Assembly: GCA_051649305.1 (NCBI GenBank) | Contig: JBOFGV010000011.1 | Span: forward strand, 1-40,998 | DNA: 40,998 nucleotides | Direction of reading: 5' to 3' | DNA from: JADCCX01 sp051649305 | Lineage (GTDB): Bacteria; Pseudomonadota; Alphaproteobacteria; Rhizobiales; Beijerinckiaceae | Part shown: piece after piece, positions 31,934 to 40,092 of the stretch | Layout: every line of letters starts with the position of its first letter | Position numbering within the stretch: position 1 is the first letter of the stretch | Program-made: the position numbers and the translations under genes | The notes under the pieces: model-generated | Database searches by the model: none | What the model saw: only the letters and a program-made list of their open reading frames with translations | Told to the model about the DNA's origin: nothing

Positions 31934-33016
31934 ATGTCCCGTATTACCCTTCGCCAGCTTCTTGATCATGCCGCCGAGCAGAGCTACGGCGTGCCGGCCT
32001 TCAACATCAACAATATGGAACAGGCACTGGCCATTATGGCGGCGGCCAACGAAGTTGATGCTCCGGTGATCATTCAGGCCAGCCGCGGCGCGCGCAGCTA
32101 TGCCAATGACATTATGCTCAAGCACATGATGGATGCCGTTACGGAAATCTATCCGCATATTCCCGTCTGTGTGCACTTGGATCACGGCAACGAGCCTGCC
32201 ACCTGCATGACTGCGATTCAGGCGGGTTTCACCTCTGTCATGATGGACGGTTCGCTCAAAGCCGACGGCAAGACACCGGGTGACTGGGACTACAACGTCG
32301 GCGTCACCAAGGCCGTCGTCGAGATGTCCCACCTCGGTGGTATTTCCGTTGAAGGCGAGCTTGGCGTGCTGGGCAGCCTTGAAAGCGGCACGGGCGAAGC
32401 GGAAGACGGCCATGGTGCCGAAGGCGTGCTCAGCCATGATCAGCTCCTGACCAACCCGGATGAAGCCATGAAGTTCGTGGCCGAAACCAAGGTGGATGCG
32501 CTGGCCATTGCCATGGGCACATCCCACGGTGCCTACAAGTTCAGCCGCAAGCCGGATGGCAAGGTGCTGGCGATGAATATCATTGAAGAAATTCACGCCA
32601 AACTTCCCAACACCCACCTCGTCATGCACGGATCATCCTCTGTGCCGCAGGATCTGCAGGACATCATCAACCAGTACGGCGGCCAGATGAAGCCGACATG
32701 GGGCGTGCCGGTGGATGAAATCCAGCGCGGCATCAAGCACGGTGTGCGCAAGATCAACATCGACACTGACAACCGCATGGCGATGACCGGCCAGATCCGC
32801 AAGATTCTGGCAGAACACCCCGGTGAGTTCGACCCGCGCAAGTATCTCAAGCCTGCGATGGAAGCGATGCAGAAGCTCTGCAAGCAGCGCCTGCAGGAGT
32901 TCAACACGGCTGGTCAGGCGAGCAAGATCAAGCGCGTGCTCACAACCGCTGAAATGGCGAAGCGCTACGCCAAGGGTGATCTTGATCCCGTGATTGGTGG
33001 CAAGAAAGCCGCCTGA
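31934..33016 (+). CDS. fba: Fructose-bisphosphate aldolase, class II
   Basis: A 360-residue zinc-dependent aldolase. VHLDHGNE holds a zinc histidine, VSVEGELG-type SVEGELGVLG the catalytic loop acid, HLVMHGSSS a further ligand, and KINIDTDNRMA the phosphate site. The length and the long C-terminal helix region match the CbbA-like group of Alphaproteobacteria. GAGGAAC precedes the start. It completes the gap-pgk-fba set. Confidence 0.96.
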   Translation: MSRITLRQLLDHAAEQSYGVPAFNINNMEQALAIMAAANEVDAPVIIQASRGARSYANDIMLKHMMDAVTEIYPHIPVCVHLDHGNEPATCMTAIQAGFTSVMMDGSLKADGKTPGDWDYNVGVTKAVVEMSHLGGISVEGELGVLGSLESGTGEAEDGHGAEGVLSHDQLLTNPDEAMKFVAETKVDALAIAMGTSHGAYKFSRKPDGKVLAMNIIEEIHAKLPNTHLVMHGSSSVPQDLQDIINQYGGQMKPTWGVPVDEIQRGIKHGVRKINIDTDNRMAMTGQIRKILAEHPGEFDPRKYLKPAMEAMQKLCKQRLQEFNTAGQASKIKRVLTTAEMAKRYAKGDLDPVIGGKKAA

Positions 33017-33104
33017 TATCATCCTGTCATAATTCGCCGCAATCCTGCCATGAAGCCGCCGTCTCTTCCTATGCGACGGTGGCTTCTGCTTATGGGAGAT
33101 TGCA

Positions 33105-34259
33105 ATGCGCTCGTTGATATTGATGACTGTTGCCGCTTTGGCGTTTGGAGCTGTGCCTTCCACGGCGCAACAGGCGAAAACCCTTGATGGCAAACCGCCT
33201 CTGGTCATTGGCCACCGCGGCGCATCGGGATATCTGCCGGAACACACGCTGGAAGCCTATAAGCTGGCGATCGAGCAGGGCGCTGATTTCATCGAGCCCG
33301 ATCTGGTGATGACCAAGGATGGTCATCTGATTGCCCGCCACGAGCCGATGTTGTCCAGCACCACAGACGTTGCTGACAGGCCGGAATTTGCTGGCCGCAA
33401 GCGCAAGATGCTGGTGGACGGCGTTGAAACCGACGACTGGTTTGCCGGTGATTTCACCATCGATGAAATTCGCGTTCTGCGCGCCAAACAGGCGATGAAA
33501 GAGCGGGACCAGTCCCATAACGGCAAGTATTATATCCCGACCTTTGGCGAGATCATTGCACTCGCCAAGTCCGAATCCACCCGTCTTGGCCGCACCATCG
33601 GTGTCTATCCCGAAACCAAGCATCCGACCTTCCATAACGCCATTGGCCTGCCGCTGGAGCCAAGCCTTGTGGGGGCTTTGAACGTCGCTGGCTGGACCAC
33701 GAAGGAAGCGCCGGTTTTCATCCAGAGCTTTGAGGTGTCCAATCTCAAGTTCCTGCGCCGTCTCACCAATGTGCGTCTGGTGCAATTGGTTGACGCCGAT
33801 GATGTGGATGCCAATGGCGGGATTGTACTGAAAGCTCCCTTCGACAAGCCCTATGATTTTGTCATCACCGGCGAAAAGCGCACCTTTGCTGATTTTCTGA
33901 CCAAGGACGGCCTGAAGCAGATCAAGACCTATGCCGACGGCGTTGGCCCCTGGAAGCCCTACATCATGTCCGCCAAGCAAACGCTGGGGGCAGACGGCAA
34001 GCCGGTTGATCTCAACAAGGATGGCAAGATTGACGAGCAGGACCGCACCTTGATGCCGCCAACCAGCCTTGTGGCTGATGCCCATGCCGCTGGTCTGTTT
34101 GTCCACACCTGGACATTCCGCAACGAGCCGCGCCGTCTGGCGTCCGACTTCAAGGGCAATGCTGGTGCGGAATACGAGGCTTTCTTCAAGCTTGGCGTTG
34201 ATGGCCTGTTCAGCGATTTCCCTGATACAGCCGTCGCCGCCCGCAAGGCCATGAAGTAA
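33105..34259 (+). CDS. glpQ: Exported glycerophosphodiester phosphodiesterase
   Basis: A 384-residue periplasmic enzyme that releases glycerol 3-phosphate from glycerophosphodiesters. A signal peptide (residues 1-22) precedes the catalytic GHRGASGYLPEHTLEAY (36-52) and FIEPDLVMTKDGHLIARHE. HTWTFRNEPR and LFSDFPDTAV close the TIM barrel. A loop at about residue 306 reads DLNKDGKIDEQD, which fits a calcium-binding EF-hand pattern. It stands alone, 88 bases after fba. Confidence 0.93.
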   Translation: MRSLILMTVAALAFGAVPSTAQQAKTLDGKPPLVIGHRGASGYLPEHTLEAYKLAIEQGADFIEPDLVMTKDGHLIARHEPMLSSTTDVADRPEFAGRKRKMLVDGVETDDWFAGDFTIDEIRVLRAKQAMKERDQSHNGKYYIPTFGEIIALAKSESTRLGRTIGVYPETKHPTFHNAIGLPLEPSLVGALNVAGWTTKEAPVFIQSFEVSNLKFLRRLTNVRLVQLVDADDVDANGGIVLKAPFDKPYDFVITGEKRTFADFLTKDGLKQIKTYADGVGPWKPYIMSAKQTLGADGKPVDLNKDGKIDEQDRTLMPPTSLVADAHAAGLFVHTWTFRNEPRRLASDFKGNAGAEYEAFFKLGVDGLFSDFPDTAVAARKAMK

Positions 34260-34312
34260 CAAGCCAAGCTTTGGTATTGCGATTTGCGTCTGCCTCTGGT
34301 TGAGAGGCAGGC

Positions 34313-34936
34313 ATGTCAAAGCAATCTCTCTATCTGATCACGCCTCCCGTTGCTGACCCCTCAGGTTTTCAGCCTGTGCTGCAAGCCGCGCTCAAGGCTG
34401 TGGGTCCAAAAACATCCATCAGCTGTTTGCATCTGCGTCTTGCCACGCAGGATGAGAAGGAAGTCAAGCGCATTCTGGCGGTGCTGGCTCCCGTCGTGCA
34501 AGATGCGGGCATTGCCCTGCTGATTGATCCACCCGCTGATCTCCGAAATGTCGCACGCTGGGGCTGCGACGGCGTGCATATCGCTGATCCTGAGGCGCTG
34601 AAGTCTGCCCTGTCCGAATTGAAGCCAGACCGAATCGTCGGTGCAGGCGGGTTGCGCAGCCGCGATGCCGCCATGACAGCCGGTGAGAGCGGCTGCGACT
34701 ATCTGATGTTTGGCGAGCCCCGCGCTGATGGTTCGTTGCCGCCGCTTGAGCAGGTGGAAGAGCGCTGCCGCTGGTGGGCGGAGGTTTTCACTACCCCTTG
34801 CGTTGCCTATGCGCCGTCTCTGGAGGCTGTGCCTGTGCTGGCAGCAACAGGTGCCGAGTTCATCGCCCTGGGTCCATGGGCATTTGATGAAAAGGCACAG
34901 TCTGTGGCGGCAGCTGCAAAGCTGCTGAAGGCCTGA
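34313..34936 (+). CDS. Divergent ThiE-like (thiamine phosphate synthase fold) protein
   Basis: A 207-residue TIM-barrel protein resembling thiamine phosphate synthase: YLITPP, IALLIDPPADLRNVARWGCDGVHI, and a GAEFIALGPWAF strand. The catalytic signatures are altered. The usual GVHLGQ is GVHIAD, and the GxSxH phosphate loop is GAGGLRS. It may be a TenI-like or non-catalytic relative. In Rhizobiales such a gene commonly follows fba. It overlaps the 3' end of the convergent lysozyme gene by 77 bases. Confidence 0.75.
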   Translation: MSKQSLYLITPPVADPSGFQPVLQAALKAVGPKTSISCLHLRLATQDEKEVKRILAVLAPVVQDAGIALLIDPPADLRNVARWGCDGVHIADPEALKSALSELKPDRIVGAGGLRSRDAAMTAGESGCDYLMFGEPRADGSLPPLEQVEERCRWWAEVFTTPCVAYAPSLEAVPVLAATGAEFIALGPWAFDEKAQSVAAAAKLLKA

Positions 34937-35612
34937 GTCTTCTGCGCGCCCGCCTTTGCGGTGGCAGGGCGGGTTGAAGCACAGGCGGAAGTGGCTCTGT
35001 CACTACCTCTGGCATTGCTTCTGCTGCCTGCTGCAACGCTGCCCAATAGAGCTTTGCATAGCCTGCAATCAGACTGGCACGATCCACCCCGTTGATGATG
35101 CGGCGGGCATTTACCCAATCTGTTCTGGTCGTCGAGAAGTAATCGCCCAGTTTTTTCCCCGTAAACCAGCCCTCCGCCATGCCCGCAAAGAGAATGCGGA
35201 TGGCGGGTTGCAGCGCAAGCGCAAGATCAGGATTGGCGACCAGATCCAGCCCCAGTTTCTCGCCAGCGCGGCGATAGTTGTTTTTCCAAGTGAGTTGTAC
35301 AAAGCCACGCCCGCTGTAGCGCGCGCCGTCTCCCGCGCGGGTGTTGCCATTGGTGCGGGCCAGCTGCGGTCTTTCGCCCGTGATGTCATACATACGCCGA
35401 AAATAAACCGAGCCACCCCGCTCGCAGATCGGCTGCATGGTTCTGGCTGTTTCATGGTGTGCCGTTGCCAGAGTATAGGCGAGGTGGCGCAGATCAACGT
35501 CCTCTCCTTCATCCAGAATGGCTGACAGTCCCTCGACCTGTCTCGCCCCAATTCGTCCGTCAAAAAGCGTTCGACGCACGGTTGCAAAGAATGTTTTCTG
35601 GTTGATTGTCAT
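34860..35612 (-). CDS. GH19-type endolysin/chitinase-like lysozyme
   Basis: A 250-residue protein with the glycoside hydrolase 19 lysozyme fold seen in phage endolysins: TAHHETARTM (catalytic Glu about residue 54), ARYSGRGFVQLTWKNNYRRAG (98-118) and RRIINGVDR. It has no signal peptide. Residues beyond about 190 form a Pro/Arg-rich tail (PPVLQPALPPQRRARRRL), partly encoded opposite the ThiE-like gene. ATG 35612 has a GGAGAGGA ribosome site; a GTG seven codons upstream is less likely. No holin, spanin or other phage gene is nearby. Confidence 0.85.
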   Translation of the reverse strand: MTINQKTFFATVRRTLFDGRIGARQVEGLSAILDEGEDVDLRHLAYTLATAHHETARTMQPICERGGSVYFRRMYDITGERPQLARTNGNTRAGDGARYSGRGFVQLTWKNNYRRAGEKLGLDLVANPDLALALQPAIRILFAGMAEGWFTGKKLGDYFSTTRTDWVNARRIINGVDRASLIAGYAKLYWAALQQAAEAMPEVVTEPLPPVLQPALPPQRRARRRLRPSAALQLPPQTVPFHQMPMDPGR

Positions 35613-35713
35613 GCCTTGCTGTCCTCTCCCCACTCACAGGCGCGAATGAATATAGGAATTAAAGCATATTTATGGCGATAAAGAGATTTCTTGCCTCTTG
35701 TTTGCACAAAATC

Positions 35714-35800
35714 AAAAAAAGGCTGCTTGGCTGCCATGCCGACAGCTGGCTTGACCCTGTCAGCCAACCAGCGCAGTAAGCAGCCAACATCCTGCTGTTT
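35714..35800 (-). ncRNA. Candidate antisense-oriented RNA upstream of suhB
   Basis: On the minus strand GGCTGCTT (35785-35778) pairs with AAGCAGCC (35728-35721), followed by T7 (35720-35714), a complete terminator. Inside, GCTGG/CCAGC and GGCT-GAC/GTC-AGCC make a second stem. A structured RNA on the opposite strand just upstream of suhB is known in Alphaproteobacteria as the suhB (mmgR) family; the position and orientation match, but I cannot align it from memory. The 5' end is uncertain; TTGAAA near 35808 could be a -35 box. Confidence 0.5.
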
Positions 35801-35822
35801 TTCAAAGTTTCAAGAGCCTGAC

Positions 35823-36620
35823 ATGATCCGCACACCCCTGATGAATGTGATGACTGCTGCTGCCATCAAGGCGGCCAAGGGCCTGAAGCGCGATTTTGGC
35901 GAGGTGGCCTTGCTGCAGGTTTCCCGCAAGGGACCGGCGGATTTTGTCTCGGCAGCGGACCAAAAATCCGAACGGATGATCTTCGAGGAACTCTCCCGCG
36001 CCCGCCCCGGCTACAGCTTCAAGATGGAAGAATCAGGCACTGTCGAGGGCAAGGACAAGACCCACGTCTGGCATATCGATCCGCTCGATGGCACCACCAA
36101 CTTTCTGCACGGCATTCCACATTTCGCCATTTCCATCGGGCTGGAGCGCGACGGCCAGATGGTGGCCGGTGTTGTCTACAACCCTGTGACCGACGAGATG
36201 TTCATGGCCGAGAAAGGCCAGGGTGCTTATCTCAACAACCAGCGCCTGCGTGTGGCGCAGCGCACGGATATCAAGGAAGCGGTGGTTGTCTGCGGCATTC
36301 CGCATCTCGGCCGTGGTGATCATCCGCTGTTCCTGAAGGAAGTGTCGCATGTCATGGCACAGGCCGCCGGTGTGCGCCGTTATGGTGCTGCGGCTCTTGA
36401 CCTCGCCTACATCGCTGCCGGACGCTTCGATATCTACTGGGAGCGTGGCCTGCAGACATGGGATATCGCTGCGGGTGCTGTGCTTGTGAAGGAAGCCGGC
36501 GGCTACATCGGCGATATCGAGGGGCGCGATGGCTACATGGCCTCAGGCGATGTGCTGGCGGGTAACGAATCCATGCAGAAGGCGCTGATTGGCATTTTGA
36601 AGAAGGCGCAGGCGGCCTGA
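35823..36620 (+). CDS. suhB: Inositol monophosphatase family protein SuhB
   Basis: A 265-residue magnesium-dependent phosphatase. The metal motifs are HIDPLDGTTNFLHG (about residues 81-94) and WDIAAGAVLVKEAGG (about 216-230); the acidic MEES precedes them. It hydrolyses inositol-1-phosphate or similar sugar phosphates and, in E. coli, also binds transcription complexes. The frame is open further upstream through the antisense-RNA candidate, but ATG 35823 fits the family start. Confidence 0.94.
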   Translation: MIRTPLMNVMTAAAIKAAKGLKRDFGEVALLQVSRKGPADFVSAADQKSERMIFEELSRARPGYSFKMEESGTVEGKDKTHVWHIDPLDGTTNFLHGIPHFAISIGLERDGQMVAGVVYNPVTDEMFMAEKGQGAYLNNQRLRVAQRTDIKEAVVVCGIPHLGRGDHPLFLKEVSHVMAQAAGVRRYGAAALDLAYIAAGRFDIYWERGLQTWDIAAGAVLVKEAGGYIGDIEGRDGYMASGDVLAGNESMQKALIGILKKAQAA

Positions 36621-36707
36621 TTTTTTCAAAGGAGGCTGGACGCAAGCCTCCAGTCCTGATCAACTCTCTCCATCCGCCTTGTTCAATGGCATTCTGGAGG
36701 GAGAGAC

Positions 36708-37910
36708 ATGATCAAATCCGTTGCAATCGCCGCCACCGCTTTTTTGCTGTGTGCCACATCTGTGCATGCGCAAGCGCCTGCCGCTGCCGCACCGCCCCCT
36801 ATGATCGTCGAGAAAAAAGTCTTTGAAATGCCAAGCCTCACGACGCTTGGCGGCAAGACGATCGCTAACGTCAAGGTCGGCTGGCAGTCAGCAGGCGTGC
36901 TCAATGCGGATCGTTCCAACGCGATCCTGATCACGCATTTCTTTTCCGGCAACAGCCATGCCTTTGGCAAGTACAAGGCAGAGGATGCCGCCGCCGGATA
37001 CTGGGATGGTCTGATTGGCCCCGGCAAGGCGATTGATACGAACAAGTATTTTGTTCTCTCGTCGGACACTCTGGTCAACCTCAACACCGGCATGCCGACG
37101 GTGACAACCACCGGTCCGGCCTCCACCAACCCTGCCACGGGCAAACCCTATGGCATGAGCTTCCCGGTGGTGGGCGTGGGTGATTTTGTGAATGTGCAGA
37201 AGGCGCTGGTGGAAAGCCTTGGCATCCGCAAATTGCACACTGTCATGGGTGCATCCATGGGAGCCTTGCAGGCCTATGACTGGGCCGCGCGCTATCCTTC
37301 CATGGTGGACCGGATTATCCCGGTCATCGGTGCGGCGGAAGCCTCCCCCTGGCTGATCGCCTGGCTGGATGCCTGGGCCTCGCCCATCCGGCTTGACCCC
37401 AAGTGGAACGGCGGGGATTACTACGGCAAGGAGCCGCCCAATGCTGGCCTCGCCGATGCGCTGAAGCTGGTGTCGCTGCATGCAAACCACTGGGAGTGGG
37501 CGCAGAAGAGCTTTGGCCGCTCCTTCGCTGAAGGAGGCAAGGACCCTGCGGTTGATATGGCCAACCGCTACCGCATCGAGACCTTCCTGAACACCGCCGG
37601 TGCCGCGCGCGCCAAGGTGTCTGATGCCAACCATTTCCTCTATCTCGTGAGTGCCAACCAGACCTTTGCTCCGGGTGGCGCGCAAACGGTGGATGAGGCC
37701 GCCAAGAAGATCAAGGCGAGAACCTTGCTTCTTTATGCGCCCGGAGATCAGGTCTTCCCGGCAGACTGGATCAAGGCCACCGAGGCTGCCCTTAAGGCCA
37801 ATGGTACGGCCGTCGAATCAATGGAAATTCCTGGAGCCAACGGCCATCTCAATGGCGTCATCCACATGACGCCGATGGGACCAAAGATCACGGAGTTTCT
37901 CGCGAAATAA
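36708..37910 (+). CDS. Exported alpha/beta hydrolase of the homoserine O-acetyltransferase (MetX) fold
   Basis: A 400-residue protein with a signal peptide (residues 1-22, cut near VHA-QAPAA). The MetX-like body has the nucleophile elbow VMGASMGALQAYDWAARYP, the acid in LLYAPGDQVFPADW, and the histidine in GANGHLNGV. FFSGNSHA and GLIGPGKAIDTNKYFVLSSD are typical. A periplasmic location is not compatible with the cytoplasmic methionine pathway, so it is probably an esterase or acyltransferase with another substrate. It is followed by a strong terminator. Confidence 0.85.
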   Translation: MIKSVAIAATAFLLCATSVHAQAPAAAAPPPMIVEKKVFEMPSLTTLGGKTIANVKVGWQSAGVLNADRSNAILITHFFSGNSHAFGKYKAEDAAAGYWDGLIGPGKAIDTNKYFVLSSDTLVNLNTGMPTVTTTGPASTNPATGKPYGMSFPVVGVGDFVNVQKALVESLGIRKLHTVMGASMGALQAYDWAARYPSMVDRIIPVIGAAEASPWLIAWLDAWASPIRLDPKWNGGDYYGKEPPNAGLADALKLVSLHANHWEWAQKSFGRSFAEGGKDPAVDMANRYRIETFLNTAGAARAKVSDANHFLYLVSANQTFAPGGAQTVDEAAKKIKARTLLLYAPGDQVFPADWIKATEAALKANGTAVESMEIPGANGHLNGVIHMTPMGPKITEFLAK

Positions 37911-37920
37911 CAATGAAAAG

Positions 37921-37962
37921 GCAGCTGCCGGGGTGTTTGACACCGGCAGCTGTCGCTTTTTT
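37921..37962 (+). terminator. Rho-independent terminator behind the MetX-like gene
   Basis: CAGCTGCCG (37922-37930) pairs with CGGCAGCTG (37944-37952), extended by GTGT/ACAC in the loop, with T6 at 37957-37962. It separates the hydrolase gene from the motor pair. Confidence 0.9.
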
Positions 37963-38016
37963 GACATGAAAAAACTGACATGATCACCGTAACGCGTGAT
38001 CGCAGGAAAGTGCCCT

Positions 38017-39006
38017 ATGTCTGAAGCCGTTGCCCTTGGATATGACCCTCTGAAACTCACAAGACCACGCCGCTATCTGGTGCGGATGCTGGTGTTTCTG
38101 ATCCTTGCAGGTTTCGTGTTGCTGATCCTAGCAAAGGATCTGCAGCGGGCTTTCATGTCGAATCCCGGCCTCAACGGCTTGATTGTTGGCTGTCTTGTTA
38201 TCGGCATCATTCTGTCGCTCTGGCAGGTCATCCGCCTGTTTCGCGAGGTGCGCTGGGTGAACGAGTTGCGCGGTGCGCGGCCTGATCTTGCGCTGCAATC
38301 CACGCCGTCGCTGCTGGCTCCCATCGCAACGCTGCTGGGAGACAAGGCCGGGCGGCAGATGATCTCGACCTCCACGCTGCGCTCCGTGCTTGAATCCGTC
38401 GGCATGCGTCTTGATGAGTTGCGCGATGTTTCACGCTATCTGACCGGGTTGCTGGTGTTTCTGGGCTTGCTTGGCACATTTTGGGGCCTGCTTGAAACCG
38501 TCGGCTCTGTCGCCAATGTCATCGGCGCGATGCAGACGGGCAAGGAGGCGACTGTTCTGTTTGACGATCTGAAAGCGGGCCTTCAGGCGCCGCTGGCTGG
38601 CATGGGCATCTCGTTCTCATCCTCGCTGTTTGGTCTTGCGGGATCGCTGGTGCTGGGGTTCCTCGATCTGCAGGCCGGGCAGGCACAGACGCGCTTCTAC
38701 AACGAGCTGGAGGATTGGCTTTCCACCACCGCCACCGATGCGGCGCAGTTTGACAGCGGCGATCTGACCGCCACTCTGGAGCGCCTGAACCGCCTGATCA
38801 CGACACAGGCTGGCAGTGCGGTCACCAGCCAGTCCCTTGCCAGTCTGGCGGAGGGCATACAGTCGCTTGTCACGCATATGCGGCAGGAACAGCAGCAGAT
38901 CAGGGACTGGGTGGAATCCCAGTCCGATGGCCATGAGGACGTCAAGAAGCTGCTGAAGGAACTGATCGCCCAGCAAAACGCTTTGACCCAGAAAGAGCGC
39001 GGCTGA
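38017..39006 (+). CDS. MotA/TolQ/ExbB family proton-channel protein
   Basis: A 329-residue inner-membrane protein. Two transmembrane segments lie at the N-terminus (LVRMLVFLILAGFVLLILA and LNGLIVGCLVIGIILSLW), and two more follow a cytoplasmic loop: YLTGLLVFLGLLGTFWGLLE and MGISFSSSLFGLAGSLVLGF, the core of the MotA/ExbB channel. A long Gln-rich helical tail ends the protein. ATG 38017 has an AGGAAAG ribosome site. The stop overlaps the next start by one base, so both subunits are made together. They should form an ion-driven motor of unknown purpose, not the flagellar stator by context. Confidence 0.85.
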   Translation: MSEAVALGYDPLKLTRPRRYLVRMLVFLILAGFVLLILAKDLQRAFMSNPGLNGLIVGCLVIGIILSLWQVIRLFREVRWVNELRGARPDLALQSTPSLLAPIATLLGDKAGRQMISTSTLRSVLESVGMRLDELRDVSRYLTGLLVFLGLLGTFWGLLETVGSVANVIGAMQTGKEATVLFDDLKAGLQAPLAGMGISFSSSLFGLAGSLVLGFLDLQAGQAQTRFYNELEDWLSTTATDAAQFDSGDLTATLERLNRLITTQAGSAVTSQSLASLAEGIQSLVTHMRQEQQQIRDWVESQSDGHEDVKKLLKELIAQQNALTQKERG

Positions 39007-40025
39007 TGTCGCTCACCCGCAACCGCCGTCGTCGCCATCAGGGGTTGGATTACTGGCCAGCCTTTGTGGACGCCCTGTCCACATTGCTGCTGGTCATCGT
39101 CTTCCTGCTCGCAGTCTTCATGATGGCGCAGTTCTTCCTGTCGCGGGAGGTTGGCAACAAGGACGATGCGCTCTTGAAGCTGAACCAGCAGATTGCGGAA
39201 CTGACAGATCTTCTCTCGCTGGAGCGCGCCAGTGGCCGGGGGCGGGAGGATGCGCTGGCGGCCCTCACAGCCACGCTTGATGGTGCCAGACGCGAGGCGG
39301 ATAGGTTGCGTGCCGATGTGCAGGCGGGTGGTCTCGCTGCCGGGCGCGCCGCAGAGGCACAACGCACGCTGGATACCGAGCGCCAATTGACAGCCCGCGC
39401 CGCAGCACAGGTGGAGGTGCTGAACCAGCAGATTGCGGCTCTGCGCCGTCAGCTCGCGGCTGTCGAAGAAGCGCTGAATGTCTCTGAACAAAAGGACCGC
39501 GAGGCGCAGTCGCGCATTGCTGATCTCGGCGCACGGCTCAATGTGGCGCTGGCGCTGCGCGTGCAGGAACTGGCGCGGTATCGCTCGGATTTCTTTGGCC
39601 GCCTGCGCAATGTGCTGGCCAGCCGCTCCGAGTTCCGGGTGGTGGGCGACCGTTTCGTCATCCAGTCGGAAATCCTGTTTGAGGCGGGGCAGGCGGCTCT
39701 CAACCCGGCAGGCCTGCCCGAGCTCGACAAGCTGGCAGCGGTGCTGACCGATGCCGCCCGCGAAATCCCGCCCGATATTGCCTGGGTGCTGCGGGTGGAC
39801 GGGCACACGGACCGGCGGCCGATCCAGTCGGCGCAGTTTCCCTCAAACTGGGAGTTGTCAGCCGCCCGCGCCATCGCGGTCGTGCGCTATCTCGCCTCGC
39901 GCGGCATTCCTGAAACGCGGTTGTTGGCGGCAGGTTTTGGGGAGTTCCAGCCATTGGAAGCCGGTGATGGCGACGATGTCTTTCGCCGCAACCGCCGGAT
40001 TGAGCTGAAGTTGACGGAGAGGTAG
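39006..40025 (+). CDS. MotB/OmpA-like peptidoglycan-binding motor subunit
   Basis: A 339-residue protein. One transmembrane helix (about residues 19-42) carries the aspartate of FVDALSTLLLVIVF, the place of the proton-binding Asp of MotB. A long coiled coil follows (about 50-190, Leu/Ala/Arg/Glu-rich), then an OmpA-like domain that binds peptidoglycan: VDGHTDRRPI, NWELSAARAIAVVRYL and RRNRRIELKL. The coiled coil is much longer than in flagellar MotB, so the wall anchor stands far from the membrane. It is coupled to the MotA-like gene. Confidence 0.87.
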   Translation: MSLTRNRRRRHQGLDYWPAFVDALSTLLLVIVFLLAVFMMAQFFLSREVGNKDDALLKLNQQIAELTDLLSLERASGRGREDALAALTATLDGARREADRLRADVQAGGLAAGRAAEAQRTLDTERQLTARAAAQVEVLNQQIAALRRQLAAVEEALNVSEQKDREAQSRIADLGARLNVALALRVQELARYRSDFFGRLRNVLASRSEFRVVGDRFVIQSEILFEAGQAALNPAGLPELDKLAAVLTDAAREIPPDIAWVLRVDGHTDRRPIQSAQFPSNWELSAARAIAVVRYLASRGIPETRLLAAGFGEFQPLEAGDGDDVFRRNRRIELKLTER

Positions 40026-40055
40026 GGTGCTGCCGCTTTTTGAAATGGATACTTT

Positions 40056-40086
40056 AGTTGACAATTTTTAAACAACTCTCTATGAC
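40056..40086 (+). promoter_or_regulatory. Promoter and operator candidate of the toxin-antitoxin module
   Basis: TTGACA (40058-40063), exactly 17 bases, TATGAC (40081-40086) is a near-consensus promoter. Start of transcription is expected about seven bases on, at or next to the ATG at 40093, which would give a leaderless mRNA. AGTTG (40056-40060) and CAACT (40073-40077) form a palindrome over the -35 box, a good site for autorepression. Confidence 0.65.
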
Positions 40087-40092
40087 GCTGCA

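Noticed and set aside
33090..34319. 409-codon frame antisense to glpQ
   Set aside because: The plus strand encodes a complete exported GlpQ; the antisense frame has no recognisable domain.
34860..35612. Prophage remnant
   Set aside because: Only one lysozyme-like gene; no integrase, structural, holin or attachment-site features nearby.
36621..36707. SAM-II riboswitch before the MetX-like gene
   Set aside because: The gap is only 87 bases, shows just a short GGAGGC/GCCTCC hairpin, and the protein is exported, so methionine control is not expected.
38017..40025. Zorya anti-phage system
   Set aside because: Only a ZorAB-like motor design is seen. No ZorC, ZorD or ZorE is present in the window, and similar motor pairs are common envelope proteins. 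Kept as an open question in the findings.
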